The notes beneath the pieces are model-generated. The model was not told the DNA's origin and searched no databases. It was given only the letters and a program-made list of their open reading frames with translations. The position numbers were made by a program, and so were the translations under genes. From NCBI GenBank assembly GCA_026417655.1, contig JAOACS010000008.1, positions 62,001-126,000 on the forward strand: a stretch of 64,000 bases of DNA, given 5' to 3'. This stretch comes from Syntrophobacterales bacterium (GTDB lineage Bacteria > Desulfobacterota > Syntrophobacteria > Syntrophobacterales > Thermodesulforhabdaceae). Of the stretch, positions 1 to 8,666 are shown in pieces (the stretch's first letter is position 1; every line of letters starts with the position of its first letter).

Positions 1-1107
1 CGCCTAAAGGTCGAAGTGCAGTCTAGAGGGATTGATGTAATTGATTTGGGAGTTGGAGATCCTGATCTACCAACGCCGTCCCACATTGTGGAAGCACTTC
101 GAGAGGCGGTGAAGGATCCCTCCACCCATCGTTATCCATCCTATTCGGGTATGAATGACTTTAGAGATTGTGTAGCGAGGTGGTATGAAAAACGCTTTGG
201 TGTCCAGCTTAATCCTTCTAAAGAAGTAATTACCCTTATTGGTTCAAAGGAAGGGATTGCCCATATCCATCTTGCCTTCGTAAATCCTGGCGATGTGGTA
301 CTTGTTCCGTCACCTGCCTATCCGGTCTACCATTCAGGGACTGTGCTGGCAGGTGGAAAGTCCTATTTTATGCCTCTTAAGGCCGAGAACAACTTTTTGC
401 CTGACCTTGACTCTATCCCACCATCGGTTGCTAGTCAGGCAAAGATGATGTTCATAAATTACCCTAACAATCCAACAGGGGCGACAGCAGAAGGGGATTT
501 CTTCGAGAAGGTGGTAGCCTTTGCCAAGAAGTATGAGATTATTGTTTGCCATGATGCTGCCTATTCGGAGATGAGCTTTGATGGTTATCGTCCCATGAGT
601 TTTCTTGAGATAAAGGGAGCGAAGGATGTAGGGATTGAATTTCATTCCCTTTCCAAAACCTATAATATGACCGGCTGGCGTATTGGCTTCGCCGTGGGGC
701 ATTCGGAAGTGATAGGTGGTCTTGGGCAGGTTAAGAGTAATATAGACTCGGGTGCCTTCAATGCCATCCAAAGGGCCGCAATTGTAGCTCTCGAAGGTGA
801 TCAATCCTGTGTGAAAGAAATGCAGTACATTTACCAGGAACGTCGCGATGTACTGGTAGAGGGTCTTAAATCTGTTGGGTTAAATCCCTATGTTCCAAAG
901 GCAACATTTTACGTATGGTGTCCTGTTCCGGAAGGGACAACATCGACGGGCTTCGCAATGACACTTCTTAGGGAAGCTGGTATTGTAACGACGCCTGGAA
1001 ATGGTTTTGGGGAGCCGGGAGAGGGTTATATCCGTATGGCCCTTACCGTTTCTAAGGAAAGGGTTGCTGAGGCGGTCGAGCGTATTAGAAGGTTGTTCCG
1101 AAATTAG
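1..1107 (+). CDS. dapL: LL-diaminopimelate aminotransferase, 5' end missing
   Basis: PLP-dependent class I/II aminotransferase converting tetrahydrodipicolinate directly to LL-diaminopimelate for lysine and peptidoglycan synthesis. The frame is open to base 1 ([17 protein letters not shown]) and matches the family N-terminus, so the true start lies upstream; the GTG at 16 is internal. Visible motifs are [12 protein letters not shown] near the N-terminus, NYPNNPTGA in the middle and [15 protein letters not shown] around bases 643-687, which carries the PLP-binding lysine. It ends 9 bases before folK and heads the first operon. A related MalY/AlaC-type aminotransferase cannot be fully excluded, but the N-terminal motif favours DapL. 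This route is common in Desulfobacterota. Confidence 0.85.
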   Translation, partial: RLKVEVQSRGIDVIDLGVGDPDLPTPSHIVEALREAVKDPSTHRYPSYSGMNDFRDCVARWYEKRFGVQLNPSKEVITLIGSKEGIAHIHLAFVNPGDVVLVPSPAYPVYHSGTVLAGGKSYFMPLKAENNFLPDLDSIPPSVASQAKMMFINYPNNPTGATAEGDFFEKVVAFAKKYEIIVCHDAAYSEMSFDGYRPMSFLEIKGAKDVGIEFHSLSKTYNMTGWRIGFAVGHSEVIGGLGQVKSNIDSGAFNAIQRAAIVALEGDQSCVKEMQYIYQERRDVLVEGLKSVGLNPYVPKATFYVWCPVPEGTTSTGFAMTLLREAGIVTTPGNGFGEPGEGYIRMALTVSKERVAEAVERIRRLFRN

Positions 1108-1116
1108 GAGAGGAAG

Positions 1117-1626
1117 TTGGTTTTGGAAGAGGTAATTCTAGGTCTTGGAAGCAACATGGGAGACGGGGTGGCCAATTGCGAAGAAGCCGTTAGACTTTTG
1201 AGTGAACGTTGTGTTGTGACTATTACGGCCCTATCGTCTTGGTATGCGACGGAGCCCCAGGGGTATAGGGATCAGAACTGGTTCATAAATGGGGCACTCT
1301 GCGGTAAAACCTCCCTTTCACCAGAGGGACTTCTTTTCGAAGTGAAAAAGATAGAGTCCTATATGGGACGGGAGGAGACCTTCCGCTGGGGTCCCAGGAT
1401 TATAGATATTGACATTTTGTTCTACGGCCATAACGGCGAGACCTGTGTTTGGGGAGAGGATTTGCAAATCCCCCACAAAATGCTTCATAGGAGGCGTTTT
1501 GTCCTGATTCCCCTAGTAGAAATAGCCCCCTCTCTCGTCCACCCTGTTTATCGCCAGAACGTAAAGACATTATTGAGAGGGCTTCCCAGGGATGGTCAGA
1601 TAGTAAAAAGGGTAAAAAAGCAATGA
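1117..1626 (+). CDS. folK: 2-amino-4-hydroxy-6-hydroxymethyldihydropteridine pyrophosphokinase
   Basis: Transfers pyrophosphate from ATP to 6-hydroxymethyl-7,8-dihydropterin in folate synthesis (cytosolic). At 169 residues it has the usual family length. Motifs seen are LGLGSNMGD at the N-terminus, the loop around WYATEPQGYRDQNWFIN, and the signature RWGPRIIDIDILFYG followed by IPHKMLHRRRFVLIPL. Translation probably starts at TTG 1117, since a GGAGAGG Shine-Dalgarno lies just upstream and no ATG precedes the first conserved motif. Its last four bases overlap the next gene (ATGA), implying coupled translation. Confidence 0.93.
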   Translation: MVLEEVILGLGSNMGDGVANCEEAVRLLSERCVVTITALSSWYATEPQGYRDQNWFINGALCGKTSLSPEGLLFEVKKIESYMGREETFRWGPRIIDIDILFYGHNGETCVWGEDLQIPHKMLHRRRFVLIPLVEIAPSLVHPVYRQNVKTLLRGLPRDGQIVKRVKKQ

Positions 1627-1901
1627 CACGTTTTATTCTCTTTCTACTACTTATCTACTGTGGATATCTTTTGTGGCGATACGTTAAGAAAAAATTTCTG
1701 ATGCTCGATCGAAGCGACGATACCACTTTTCGTAAGGAACCTTCATCAATTGCTGAGCTGGTGCAGGATCCTCAGTGTGGTGTTTATATAGTTAAGGATA
1801 AGGCTATAAAGGTCAATATTGATGGAAGGGAGGTTTATTTCTGTAGTGAAGCATGCAGGGGTAAATATCTTGAGAGAAAGGAAGGGGAGCGAAAGTCATG
1901 A
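1623..1901 (+). CDS. Small membrane-anchored YHS/TRASH-like metal-site protein
   Basis: A 92-residue protein with one N-terminal membrane segment (about residues 4-20, [14 protein letters not shown]) followed by a basic stretch and a C-terminal cysteine region: QCGVYI near residue 58 and [13 protein letters not shown] near residue 76. The FCSxxC pattern resembles YHS/TRASH metal-binding domains and the PP0621-type small proteins. The start overlaps folK by 4 bases and the stop overlaps transaldolase by 4 bases. The function is unknown; a membrane-tethered metal sensor or carrier facing the cytoplasm is an inference. Confidence 0.75.
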   Translation: MTRFILFLLLIYCGYLLWRYVKKKFLMLDRSDDTTFRKEPSSIAELVQDPQCGVYIVKDKAIKVNIDGREVYFCSEACRGKYLERKEGERKS

Positions 1902-2551
1902 AGTTTTTTATAGACACTGCTAACTTGAATGAGATTAGGGCTGCCTATGAACTTGGAATCCTCGATGGTGTAACTACAAATCCTTCTCTGATAGCAAAGG
2001 AAGGGATTAAGGGTAGGGAGGCCTTCCGAAACCATATAAAGACAATCTGCGAGATTGTTCAGGGACCAGTGAGTGCGGAAGCTATAAGCACTAGGATGGA
2101 GGAGATAGTTACAGAGGCTCGAGATCTTGCATCAATCGATCCCAATGTGGTGGTAAAGATTCCCATGACGAGGGAAGGACTAAGGGCCGTTAAGGTGTTG
2201 GCTGAAGAAAATATCAAGACCAATGTGACTCTTATCTTTACACCTATTCAGGCTATTATCGCGGCGAAGGCAGGGGCGACCTACGTTAGTCCCTTCGTTG
2301 GAAGGCTTGACGATATCTCTTCCCATGGTATGGCAGTTATAAAGGACATAGTTGAGATCTTTGCAAACTACATGTTCGATACAGAGGTTATAGTTGCTAG
2401 TATAAGACATCCCATGCATGTCTTGGAAGCTGCTCGTTTAGGCGCCGATATTGCAACGATTCCCTTTGGTGTTATCGAGAAACTTATCCAGCATCCTCTT
2501 ACGGATGTAGGACTGAAGAACTTTCTTGAGGACTGGAAGAAGGTTGAGTAA
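1898..2551 (+). CDS. tal: Transaldolase, short (FSA/TalC-like) class
   Basis: Schiff-base class I aldolase fold that moves a dihydroxyacetone unit between sugar phosphates in the non-oxidative pentose phosphate pathway. It has 217 residues, typical of the MipB/TalC group. The catalytic lysine is Lys87 in [15 protein letters not shown] near residue 6 and TTNPSL near residue 26 are family signatures. Residue 133 is Phe in SPFVGRLDD; fructose-6-phosphate aldolases carry Tyr there, so transaldolase rather than aldolase activity is favoured. The ATG overlaps the previous gene by 4 bases. Confidence 0.93.
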   Translation: MKFFIDTANLNEIRAAYELGILDGVTTNPSLIAKEGIKGREAFRNHIKTICEIVQGPVSAEAISTRMEEIVTEARDLASIDPNVVVKIPMTREGLRAVKVLAEENIKTNVTLIFTPIQAIIAAKAGATYVSPFVGRLDDISSHGMAVIKDIVEIFANYMFDTEVIVASIRHPMHVLEAARLGADIATIPFGVIEKLIQHPLTDVGLKNFLEDWKKVE

Positions 2552-2578
2552 TTAAGCATAGGAAAGGGAGGAAAAGCG

Positions 2579-3328
2579 GTGAGAGTGGGCGAACCGTTTA
2601 AGTTTTTTACACTTGAATGGTTGTTTACCACCCTGATTGTTATGATCGCTTTCTCTCCTGTAGGTGCTCAGATTTATACCTATGTCGATGAAAAGGGAAT
2701 AATCCACTTTACTAATGTTCCAGCCAAGCAGACGAACGCCAAGGTAACACCTCAGGCCCTGACCGTTCTGAAGAAGGAGTTACAGAAGAATAGGCCAAAA
2801 TTCTTTATGAGTGCTTATCCTAGCGGTTATAGATCCTTTATTTACGCTTCGTCTGTACCCTATTCATCCTATGTCTCTTCTGGCTCTATGAGGCTAGAGG
2901 CTATGAAGCCGGTAAGTGCATCACCAACCCCCTACGAGAAGGCTCTTGACCCATACATTAATGCCTTGTCTTCCGCCTACGGATTGGATCCTAAACTTGT
3001 TAAGGCTGTTATTAAGGCTGAATCAGCCTTTAATCCATCGGCTACATCCCCTAAAGGAGCAATGGGACTTATGCAGCTTATGCCAGGAACCGCAATGGAT
3101 ATGGGGGTTAGTGATCCTTACCATCCAATACAGAATCTCAAAGGGGGCATAGGTTACCTTAAGGAGATGCTTCGACTCTTCGATAATAACCTAGTGCTCG
3201 CCTTAGCAGCCTATAACGCTGGCCCAAACGCTGTAAAGCAGTACGGAGGGGTTCCTCCATACGAAGAAACTCGCCAATATATTCAGCGAGTACTTCAGTA
3301 TTATTCACATTACAAGGCTACGCCTTAG
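2579..3328 (+). CDS. Lytic transglycosylase with N-terminal DUF4124-like domain
   Basis: Probable periplasmic or lipid-linked murein hydrolase cleaving the MurNAc-GlcNAc bond. Residues 11-30 form a signal or anchor segment, followed by a DUF4124-like motif (QIYTYVDEKGIIHFTN, residues 31-46), a low-complexity linker, and a C-terminal SLT domain from about residue 122. Catalytic Glu148 lies in KAESAFNPSA, followed by GLMQLMPGTA and ALAAYNAGPNAV. The GTG start at 2579 has GGGAGG upstream. The gene sits 27 bases after tal, probably in the same operon. Confidence 0.92.
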   Translation: MRVGEPFKFFTLEWLFTTLIVMIAFSPVGAQIYTYVDEKGIIHFTNVPAKQTNAKVTPQALTVLKKELQKNRPKFFMSAYPSGYRSFIYASSVPYSSYVSSGSMRLEAMKPVSASPTPYEKALDPYINALSSAYGLDPKLVKAVIKAESAFNPSATSPKGAMGLMQLMPGTAMDMGVSDPYHPIQNLKGGIGYLKEMLRLFDNNLVLALAAYNAGPNAVKQYGGVPPYEETRQYIQRVLQYYSHYKATP

Positions 3329-3345
3329 GAGTTAGTGTTATCCCG

Positions 3346-3918
3346 ATGATTAAAAGGGGAGGTAGGCGAGACTTTCTGAATATTCCAAATATCCTCACCT
3401 ACTTTCGTATTGCTGCCGTTCCCGTTGTTCTTGTCGCCCTAAATCCGCCGGTAACGCCCACCGCCTTTCATATAGCCTTTTTTACCTGCCTCGCGGCTCT
3501 AATTACAGATTATCTTGATGGAATCCTTGCTAGGCGAAAGCATATGGAAACCCCCATTGGGAAGCTCCTCGATCCCCTGGCCGATAAGCTCCTTGTGTTG
3601 GCCGTCTTTATCATGCTCATCCCCCTTAAAAAGATTGCATCCTGGATAGTTTTTCTCGTTGTTGGAAGGGAACTTATTATAACCGGTTTAAGATCGATCG
3701 CTGCATCCCAGGGGATTATCCTAAAGGCAAGTCTACTAGGTAAAAATAAGATGATCTCCCAATCCTTAGCAATGCTTTGCTTTGTGGCCTTTGTTCCTAG
3801 TTTTCAGCGAGTACTTGACATACTCGGAAATTTATTCCTTTGGATATCGCTTATCCTAGGGTATATTTCAGCCGGTTTTTATTTCGTTCAATTCCTAAAT
3901 CAAATGAGGCGATTTTAA
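3346..3918 (+). CDS. pgsA: CDP-diacylglycerol-glycerol-3-phosphate 3-phosphatidyltransferase
   Basis: Integral membrane CDP-alcohol phosphatidyltransferase making phosphatidylglycerol phosphate. The full family motif DG-x2-AR-x8-G-x3-D-x3-D is present, beginning at Asp58, and is followed by hydrophobic helices. Its 190 residues are normal for the family. The Shine-Dalgarno is weak (an AGGAG about 17 bases upstream), so the exact start is uncertain, but the first membrane helix starts at about residue 14. It is the last gene of the first operon; its stop lies 2 bases from the stop of the convergent gene and no terminator is visible. Confidence 0.92.
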   Translation: MIKRGGRRDFLNIPNILTYFRIAAVPVVLVALNPPVTPTAFHIAFFTCLAALITDYLDGILARRKHMETPIGKLLDPLADKLLVLAVFIMLIPLKKIASWIVFLVVGRELIITGLRSIAASQGIILKASLLGKNKMISQSLAMLCFVAFVPSFQRVLDILGNLFLWISLILGYISAGFYFVQFLNQMRRF

Positions 3919-3920
3919 AT

Positions 3921-6503
3921 TTAAAGGTCAGACTCTGTAATATCGTAGATTCCTTGAATGAAGGCCCTGGCCACAACCTCTATCATTCCTTCGGAAGACA
4001 TTAACATATCCATCTGTCTTGTAAATTGAAGAAGGCGACCTAGCTGATCAAGGGTTGACTCTATTACGGAGGGTTCATATTTTTGAAGTCTTCCTTCAAC
4101 TCTGTCAGCGATCACTTCAACGTGGAAATTAAGAAGACTTAGGATTTTTGCTATAGCTCGGGCTCTACGATTTTTCCTTACATCGTCGGCCGCTCCTCCT
4201 TTGAAGGCAAAGGTTATGTAATTTTTGTTAATCGTCTGACCACAATAGCTATCGAGTAGGGCAAAATGGTAGCCAACTCGGGAGCTAAAGTGGAGATACT
4301 TATCCGATACGATAGCGTAGCTCTTATCACCGAATCTTTCCATGAGATGGGGATTCGAAAGTATCTGTTCGCTTAGGACTGAAAAAAAACCTCCAAGTTC
4401 AACAGGCTTAGGAGCTGGTTTAAGAAAGGCCTCGTGGAGCATTCCCTTTAGGAGAGAACGAAATGGAACAGATGTTACAGCATCGACGGGGACCTTATTT
4501 CCCTTTACTTTTTCAAGCAGTAATCCACCTCCTAGGTCTATCACATAAAGATTTAATGGTATTGGCGCATCTAGCCGATAGGCGTTCCCTTCCTCGTCAC
4601 TTAATGAGTCGCTAAGTCTAAACATCTCGCTGTAGGATTTTTCGTGGACAAATCTCATAATATCGTGAAGGGTTTTACAACCTTCGGGAGAGAAATTGGG
4701 GGCCTGAGGATCAATAAGGTTGAGGGGCACAATAAACCTTGCGAGCTTTTCTAGAGTCCTGTAAACAGGGGTTCCCTTCATGGGTGTAGCCTCTCTAGAG
4801 GCCTCCACAATAAGATTCCGAAGGCTTTCTGGGAGTGCTCCTTTGTAGACTTTCCCATGAAAGGCATCTACCGTAATCTCTTCGCCCTCTGGGATGATTT
4901 TTGTGGCCTCCTTTGTATCGAGCAGGGTGGGAATTTTAAACTCTCTGGCCACCGAGGCCATGTGTCCCGTTATACTACCTGCATCGGTTACAATGGCACT
5001 TATGCGATCCATAACGAGCACAAACCTTGGTGACGAGTGGTGAGCAACTAGCACGGCTCCATGGGGGATCCTATGAAGATCATCATTGGAACGGACATGA
5101 AAGGCTGGACCATTTCCAATACCAGGACAGGCTATGGCACCGTTATGGATTAGAACAGGATAGTCTTCAGGGACAATGATCTCCATGATACTTCTGGCCG
5201 ATATGATCTTTAGTGGTCTTGTCTGAAGTAGTACTATGTTATTTTCTGGAGTAAGGGCCCATTCAATATCCTGGGGACAGTTGTAATGGTTTTCTAGCTC
5301 CAATGCATATCTAGCGAGAAGGCGAATATGTTCTTCCTGAAGGCATGGAACCTTTCTTAGATGGTCTTCTACCCTTACTTCGGAGAGACCTCCATCGGGG
5401 TTCAATATGAGTTTTACTGATTTGTCCGAGACATTTATATCGAGAATCTCAAGGTCTTTTCTAACTCGGTAGGTATCAGGTGAGACTACTCCATCTACCA
5501 CATAGGATCCAAGCCCCCAAGAGGCATTTATTACGATGTCACCAGAAGAGGGATTGGAGGGATCTCTCGAATAACATACACCACTTGCTACCGATGGTAT
5601 CATTTCCAAACACCCAACACTCATAGCGCAATACTGGTCATCTATTCCCATTCGGAACCTGTAGGCGATAGCCCTTGGGGTGTAAAGACTAGCTAGCACA
5701 TAACGGTATGATCTAAGGATCTGCTCTCTCGGAACATTGAGGACAGAAACGTATTGCCCCGCAAAGGATATGTCCCCATCTTCTCCTATAGCACTGCTTC
5801 TTAAAGCAACATTTATGTTAGATCCTATGGACTTAGCCAAATTATCATAGGCTTCAAGAATTGCTTGGGCCAAGCCATCGGGGATTTTCCCAGATATGAT
5901 TTTTCCTTGGATGATCTCACTCGATTCTTCAATAGCCTGGAGATTTTGAAAATCGGTTTCCATGAGAATCTTATTTATCTCGTTTCTTAAGTCATTTGCT
6001 TCCATGAATAGGTGAAAGGCATCTACTGTAATGGCAAATCCCCTGGGGATAGGCAGTCCAAGTTTAGTATACATTTCACCTAGGTTAGCGTTCTTCCCGC
6101 CAACTTTCTCTATCATCTCCTGAGAGATATTATTGTATTGAAGAATCCATGCAGCCTCCGATGCCTCTCGGTGTTCCTCTAGGATATTCTTTATTTGGGT
6201 TTGGATATGGTGGTGCACATCGTAAAGCTCTAAGTAACCTTTATTAGAAAGACTATTTAGCCTCTCAATCATCCTGAAGCTGTGAAAGATCGACCTTGTC
6301 GCCATCGATCGAACGTGGCTCATACCAAACATAGTTTTTCCTTGAAGCTTATCCTCTATTTCGGAAATGACCTTCGCCATTTCCGTATTAGAATCCAAAA
6401 GCTCCTTGAAGTGCTGGTATTTGAGACGAAATAATTCCGACTGCCTAGTTGGTGGGTGTTCACGGTTTTTAAAAATCTTACGTAGCCACGAAATTATGGA
6501 CAT
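3921..6503 (-). CDS. PEP-synthase-like ATP-grasp/phosphohistidine protein (paralogue A)
   Basis: 860 residues. Residues 1-125 are a charged helical region found also in the paralogue at 9114. About 130-440 match the PEP/pyruvate-binding ATP-grasp domain (GGKNANLGEM, ALRSSAIGEDG, PQDIEWALT, LLQTRPL). About 455-555 form the swivelling phosphohistidine domain, with His514 in ITGHMASVAREFKIP; PEP synthases usually have S-H where this has G-H. The PEP/pyruvate TIM barrel is absent and replaced by about 300 residues I do not recognise. This argues against a normal PEP synthase; autophosphorylation on His514 and transfer to another partner is inferred. A GAGGA Shine-Dalgarno precedes the ATG, and a sigma-54 promoter lies 58 bases upstream. 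Confidence 0.8.
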   Translation of the reverse strand: MSIISWLRKIFKNREHPPTRQSELFRLKYQHFKELLDSNTEMAKVISEIEDKLQGKTMFGMSHVRSMATRSIFHSFRMIERLNSLSNKGYLELYDVHHHIQTQIKNILEEHREASEAAWILQYNNISQEMIEKVGGKNANLGEMYTKLGLPIPRGFAITVDAFHLFMEANDLRNEINKILMETDFQNLQAIEESSEIIQGKIISGKIPDGLAQAILEAYDNLAKSIGSNINVALRSSAIGEDGDISFAGQYVSVLNVPREQILRSYRYVLASLYTPRAIAYRFRMGIDDQYCAMSVGCLEMIPSVASGVCYSRDPSNPSSGDIVINASWGLGSYVVDGVVSPDTYRVRKDLEILDINVSDKSVKLILNPDGGLSEVRVEDHLRKVPCLQEEHIRLLARYALELENHYNCPQDIEWALTPENNIVLLQTRPLKIISARSIMEIIVPEDYPVLIHNGAIACPGIGNGPAFHVRSNDDLHRIPHGAVLVAHHSSPRFVLVMDRISAIVTDAGSITGHMASVAREFKIPTLLDTKEATKIIPEGEEITVDAFHGKVYKGALPESLRNLIVEASREATPMKGTPVYRTLEKLARFIVPLNLIDPQAPNFSPEGCKTLHDIMRFVHEKSYSEMFRLSDSLSDEEGNAYRLDAPIPLNLYVIDLGGGLLLEKVKGNKVPVDAVTSVPFRSLLKGMLHEAFLKPAPKPVELGGFFSVLSEQILSNPHLMERFGDKSYAIVSDKYLHFSSRVGYHFALLDSYCGQTINKNYITFAFKGGAADDVRKNRRARAIAKILSLLNFHVEVIADRVEGRLQKYEPSVIESTLDQLGRLLQFTRQMDMLMSSEGMIEVVARAFIQGIYDITESDL

Positions 6504-6560
6504 GATGAAATTCCTCGATAAAAGGTTGTAAGAGGGTGTGTTATCCTCTTTTGTGGATTA

Positions 6561-6575
6561 GCAAAGGTTATGCCA
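6561..6575 (-). promoter_or_regulatory. Sigma-54 promoter for PEP-like paralogue A
   Basis: On the minus strand the sequence reads TGGCATAACCTTTGC. The -24 GG and -12 GC are exactly 10 bases apart and both boxes (TGGCA, TTTGC) fit the consensus. The predicted start is near 6549, about 47 bases before the ATG at 6503. Confidence 0.82.
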
Positions 6576-6587
6576 TAGATTAATCTA
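6576..6587. promoter_or_regulatory. Perfect 12-base palindrome
   Basis: TAGATTAATCTA equals its own reverse complement. It abuts the -24 side of the leftward sigma-54 promoter. It could be a regulator site, but its AT-rich content makes chance possible. Confidence 0.4.
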
Positions 6588-6605
6588 ATCACCTCGACTC
6601 TTCTC

Positions 6606-6623
6606 CAAGGTAGAAAAACCTTG
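6606..6623. promoter_or_regulatory. Inverted repeat CAAGGT-N6-ACCTTG
   Basis: Two perfect 6-base arms around a 6-base spacer, lying between the divergent sigma-54 promoters. It is a candidate dimeric activator site. Its right half overlaps a 15-base string that recurs before the DUF2760/Hsp70 operon. Confidence 0.45.
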
Positions 6624-6744
6624 TCATTATTAAAGATTTTTGCATACTGTAAAAATACTGGACATAGAGAAGATACTGGTCTGAAAGTAAAGTTGGCTAG
6701 AAAGGCTTTTTCCTCATCGAGTAGGGTAGGGTGAGATAGGTAGA

Positions 6745-6759
6745 TGGCATAAGTGTTGC
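6745..6759 (+). promoter_or_regulatory. Sigma-54 promoter for the Cache kinase operon
   Basis: TGGCATAAGTGTTGC has the -24 GG and -12 GC exactly 10 bases apart and consensus TGGCA and TTGC boxes. The predicted start is near 6771, giving a leader of about 49 bases to the ATG at 6820. It probably drives the kinase, receiver and second PEP-like protein together. Confidence 0.85.
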
Positions 6760-6819
6760 CACGTGAAATAGAGAACCTTTTAACTCGGACTAGATCTTAC
6801 GGTAGGCTGTGGAGATATT

Positions 6820-8643
6820 ATGCATGAACCTAGATACTACACTCAATTGCGAAACAGAATATTTCTTATTATTGTAAGCACATCTCTTATTCCAGTTATC
6901 TTTATAGCCATGGTTACCGGTTACATGTTCCACACCTCCTATAAAGCCAAGATCGTTGGCTATCTTTCAGAGCTAATTCAAAAACATGCCCAAAGTATAG
7001 ATTCCTTCCTAGCTAACAGTGTCTCAACCGTTACCATGATAACACTCTCAAATGACGCTAAAAAACTTCAGGATCCCGATCATCTCTCGAACATTATTTC
7101 AGTGCTTCAGACTTCCCACGGTGGTGTCTTTGTTGATATTGGCTTTATTAGAGAGGATGGGATTCAGGTTGCCTACGCAGGTCCATTCAAGCTAGGTATG
7201 GCCTTTTACGGCAATTCGGAATGGTTTAGGGAGGCTATAAAGAACCCTTACTCTATAAGTGATGTATTCTTGGGTCTCAGAGGCCTTCCTCATTTTGTAA
7301 TAGCGGTAAGGCTTGAAGATGAGGACCGAATATGGGTGCTTCGATCGACCATAGATTTTGCTTATTTTACCAAAATTGTTGAAAATATAAAAATAGGGGA
7401 GACGGGAGAGGCTTTTATCCTAAGTAAAGACGGTAATCTCCAAACGTCGCTAAATTCTCCCTATTCTAAAGACTTACTTAAATCGATAGCAACGGTTGTT
7501 TTTTCTGATTCTTTAGGGAGAGAAAGAGAAGGATACCCCATTGGTGATATTTACCACACCAACCCGAAGCACTCCTACGACAAGCCTGTTACACTTGAAA
7601 CAAGGAAGACGACCTATGTGTTTAAAAAAGAGGATGCTAGTGGAAGATCTATAATTTATGTAGCCGTTCCACTCAGGATGAACAATTGGGCTCTTGTTTA
7701 TCGCCAGTGGGATTCCGAGGTTTTTATGGACATTTACAAAGCCAGGTCCATTGTATTCAGTGTAATTGTCATTAGTATCTTTCTATTGACCGGTTTAGGA
7801 TGGAGGCTTTCCAATCGAGTTGTCGAGAGAATAAAGCAGGTTGACAGGGAAAAGGATGCTATGAATGACCAGATTATTGAGGCAGGAAAACTTGCTGCCT
7901 TGGGGGAACTAGCAGCCGGCATTGCCCATGAGATTAATAATCCTGTTGCGATTATGGTCGAGGAAGCAGGATGGATTGAAGACTGTCTTAGAGATTTACC
8001 CGATAAGGAAATGGAGATCTATAAAGAGATAGCTAAGTCCGCAAAGCAGATCAAAACCCAAGGGGCTAGATGTAGGGAAATTACCCATAAGCTTCTTACC
8101 TTTGCTAGACGCAGTGATACCCTAGAAAGGCGAGTCTTTCTTAATACCCTTCTTAACGAGATCGCAATCCTATGCGAACAGAGGGCCCGATATGCTAAGG
8201 TTAAGATAGAGAAAAAGTTTGATGAGGAGATCCCTGCGGTTGCCATATCTCCAACGGAGATGCAACAGGTTATTCTTAATCTTATAAATAATGCAATCGA
8301 TGCTATGGAAACTCAGTGCGGAGGAGTGCTAACCCTATCTACCAAGTTTATCAATGATTGGGTTGTGCTAGAAGTGAGCGATACGGGACCTGGCATTCCC
8401 AAGTCAATTCTTCCAAGAATTTTTGACCCCTTCTTCACGACCAAACCTGTCGGTAAAGGAACCGGTTTAGGGCTTTCTATCTGCTACGGCATTATAAAGA
8501 AAGCTGGGGGCAATATAGAAGTGGAAAGTGAAGTAGGTAAAGGGACCACATTCAGAATATGGTTACCTCCCGTGCAACCTCCTAATAGTCTTATTGTAGG
8601 GGCTTCTCCTGAGGATTTGTCATCTATCAAAATGAGGAACTAG
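6820..8643 (+). CDS. Cache-domain sensor histidine kinase
   Basis: 607-residue membrane kinase. A transmembrane segment at about residues 13-33 and a second near 309-327 bracket a periplasmic Cache-type sensor region (about 35-300). Next come a short coiled linker without an obvious HAMP domain, a HisKA H-box with His370 in AAGIAHEINNPV, and an ATPase domain with NLINNAIDAM, DTGPGIP and GKGTGLGLSIC. The ATG has GGAG 7 bases upstream. The receiver gene starts 23 bases downstream, so the two are a likely cognate pair. The ligand is unknown. Confidence 0.93.
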   Translation: MHEPRYYTQLRNRIFLIIVSTSLIPVIFIAMVTGYMFHTSYKAKIVGYLSELIQKHAQSIDSFLANSVSTVTMITLSNDAKKLQDPDHLSNIISVLQTSHGGVFVDIGFIREDGIQVAYAGPFKLGMAFYGNSEWFREAIKNPYSISDVFLGLRGLPHFVIAVRLEDEDRIWVLRSTIDFAYFTKIVENIKIGETGEAFILSKDGNLQTSLNSPYSKDLLKSIATVVFSDSLGREREGYPIGDIYHTNPKHSYDKPVTLETRKTTYVFKKEDASGRSIIYVAVPLRMNNWALVYRQWDSEVFMDIYKARSIVFSVIVISIFLLTGLGWRLSNRVVERIKQVDREKDAMNDQIIEAGKLAALGELAAGIAHEINNPVAIMVEEAGWIEDCLRDLPDKEMEIYKEIAKSAKQIKTQGARCREITHKLLTFARRSDTLERRVFLNTLLNEIAILCEQRARYAKVKIEKKFDEEIPAVAISPTEMQQVILNLINNAIDAMETQCGGVLTLSTKFINDWVVLEVSDTGPGIPKSILPRIFDPFFTTKPVGKGTGLGLSICYGIIKKAGGNIEVESEVGKGTTFRIWLPPVQPPNSLIVGASPEDLSSIKMRN

Positions 8644-8666
8644 AATCTATGGAGGAATAATCCGAG

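Larger units (their letters stand above)
6504..6819. promoter_or_regulatory. 316-base divergent control region between the PEP-like genes
   Basis: Non-coding spacer separating the leftward PEP-like gene from the rightward kinase operon. It holds a sigma-54 promoter facing each way (6561-6575 and 6745-6759), a 12-base perfect palindrome (6576-6587), an 18-base inverted repeat (6606-6623) and repeats of ATACTG between about 6644 and 6692. Both promoters give predicted leaders of nearly 50 bases. The space between them is the expected place for activator binding sites. No small gene was seen here. Confidence 0.75.

Noticed and set aside
3921-6503. Calling this gene a normal phosphoenolpyruvate synthase
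   Set aside because: The ATP-grasp and phosphohistidine domains are present but the PEP/pyruvate barrel with its catalytic cysteine is not.
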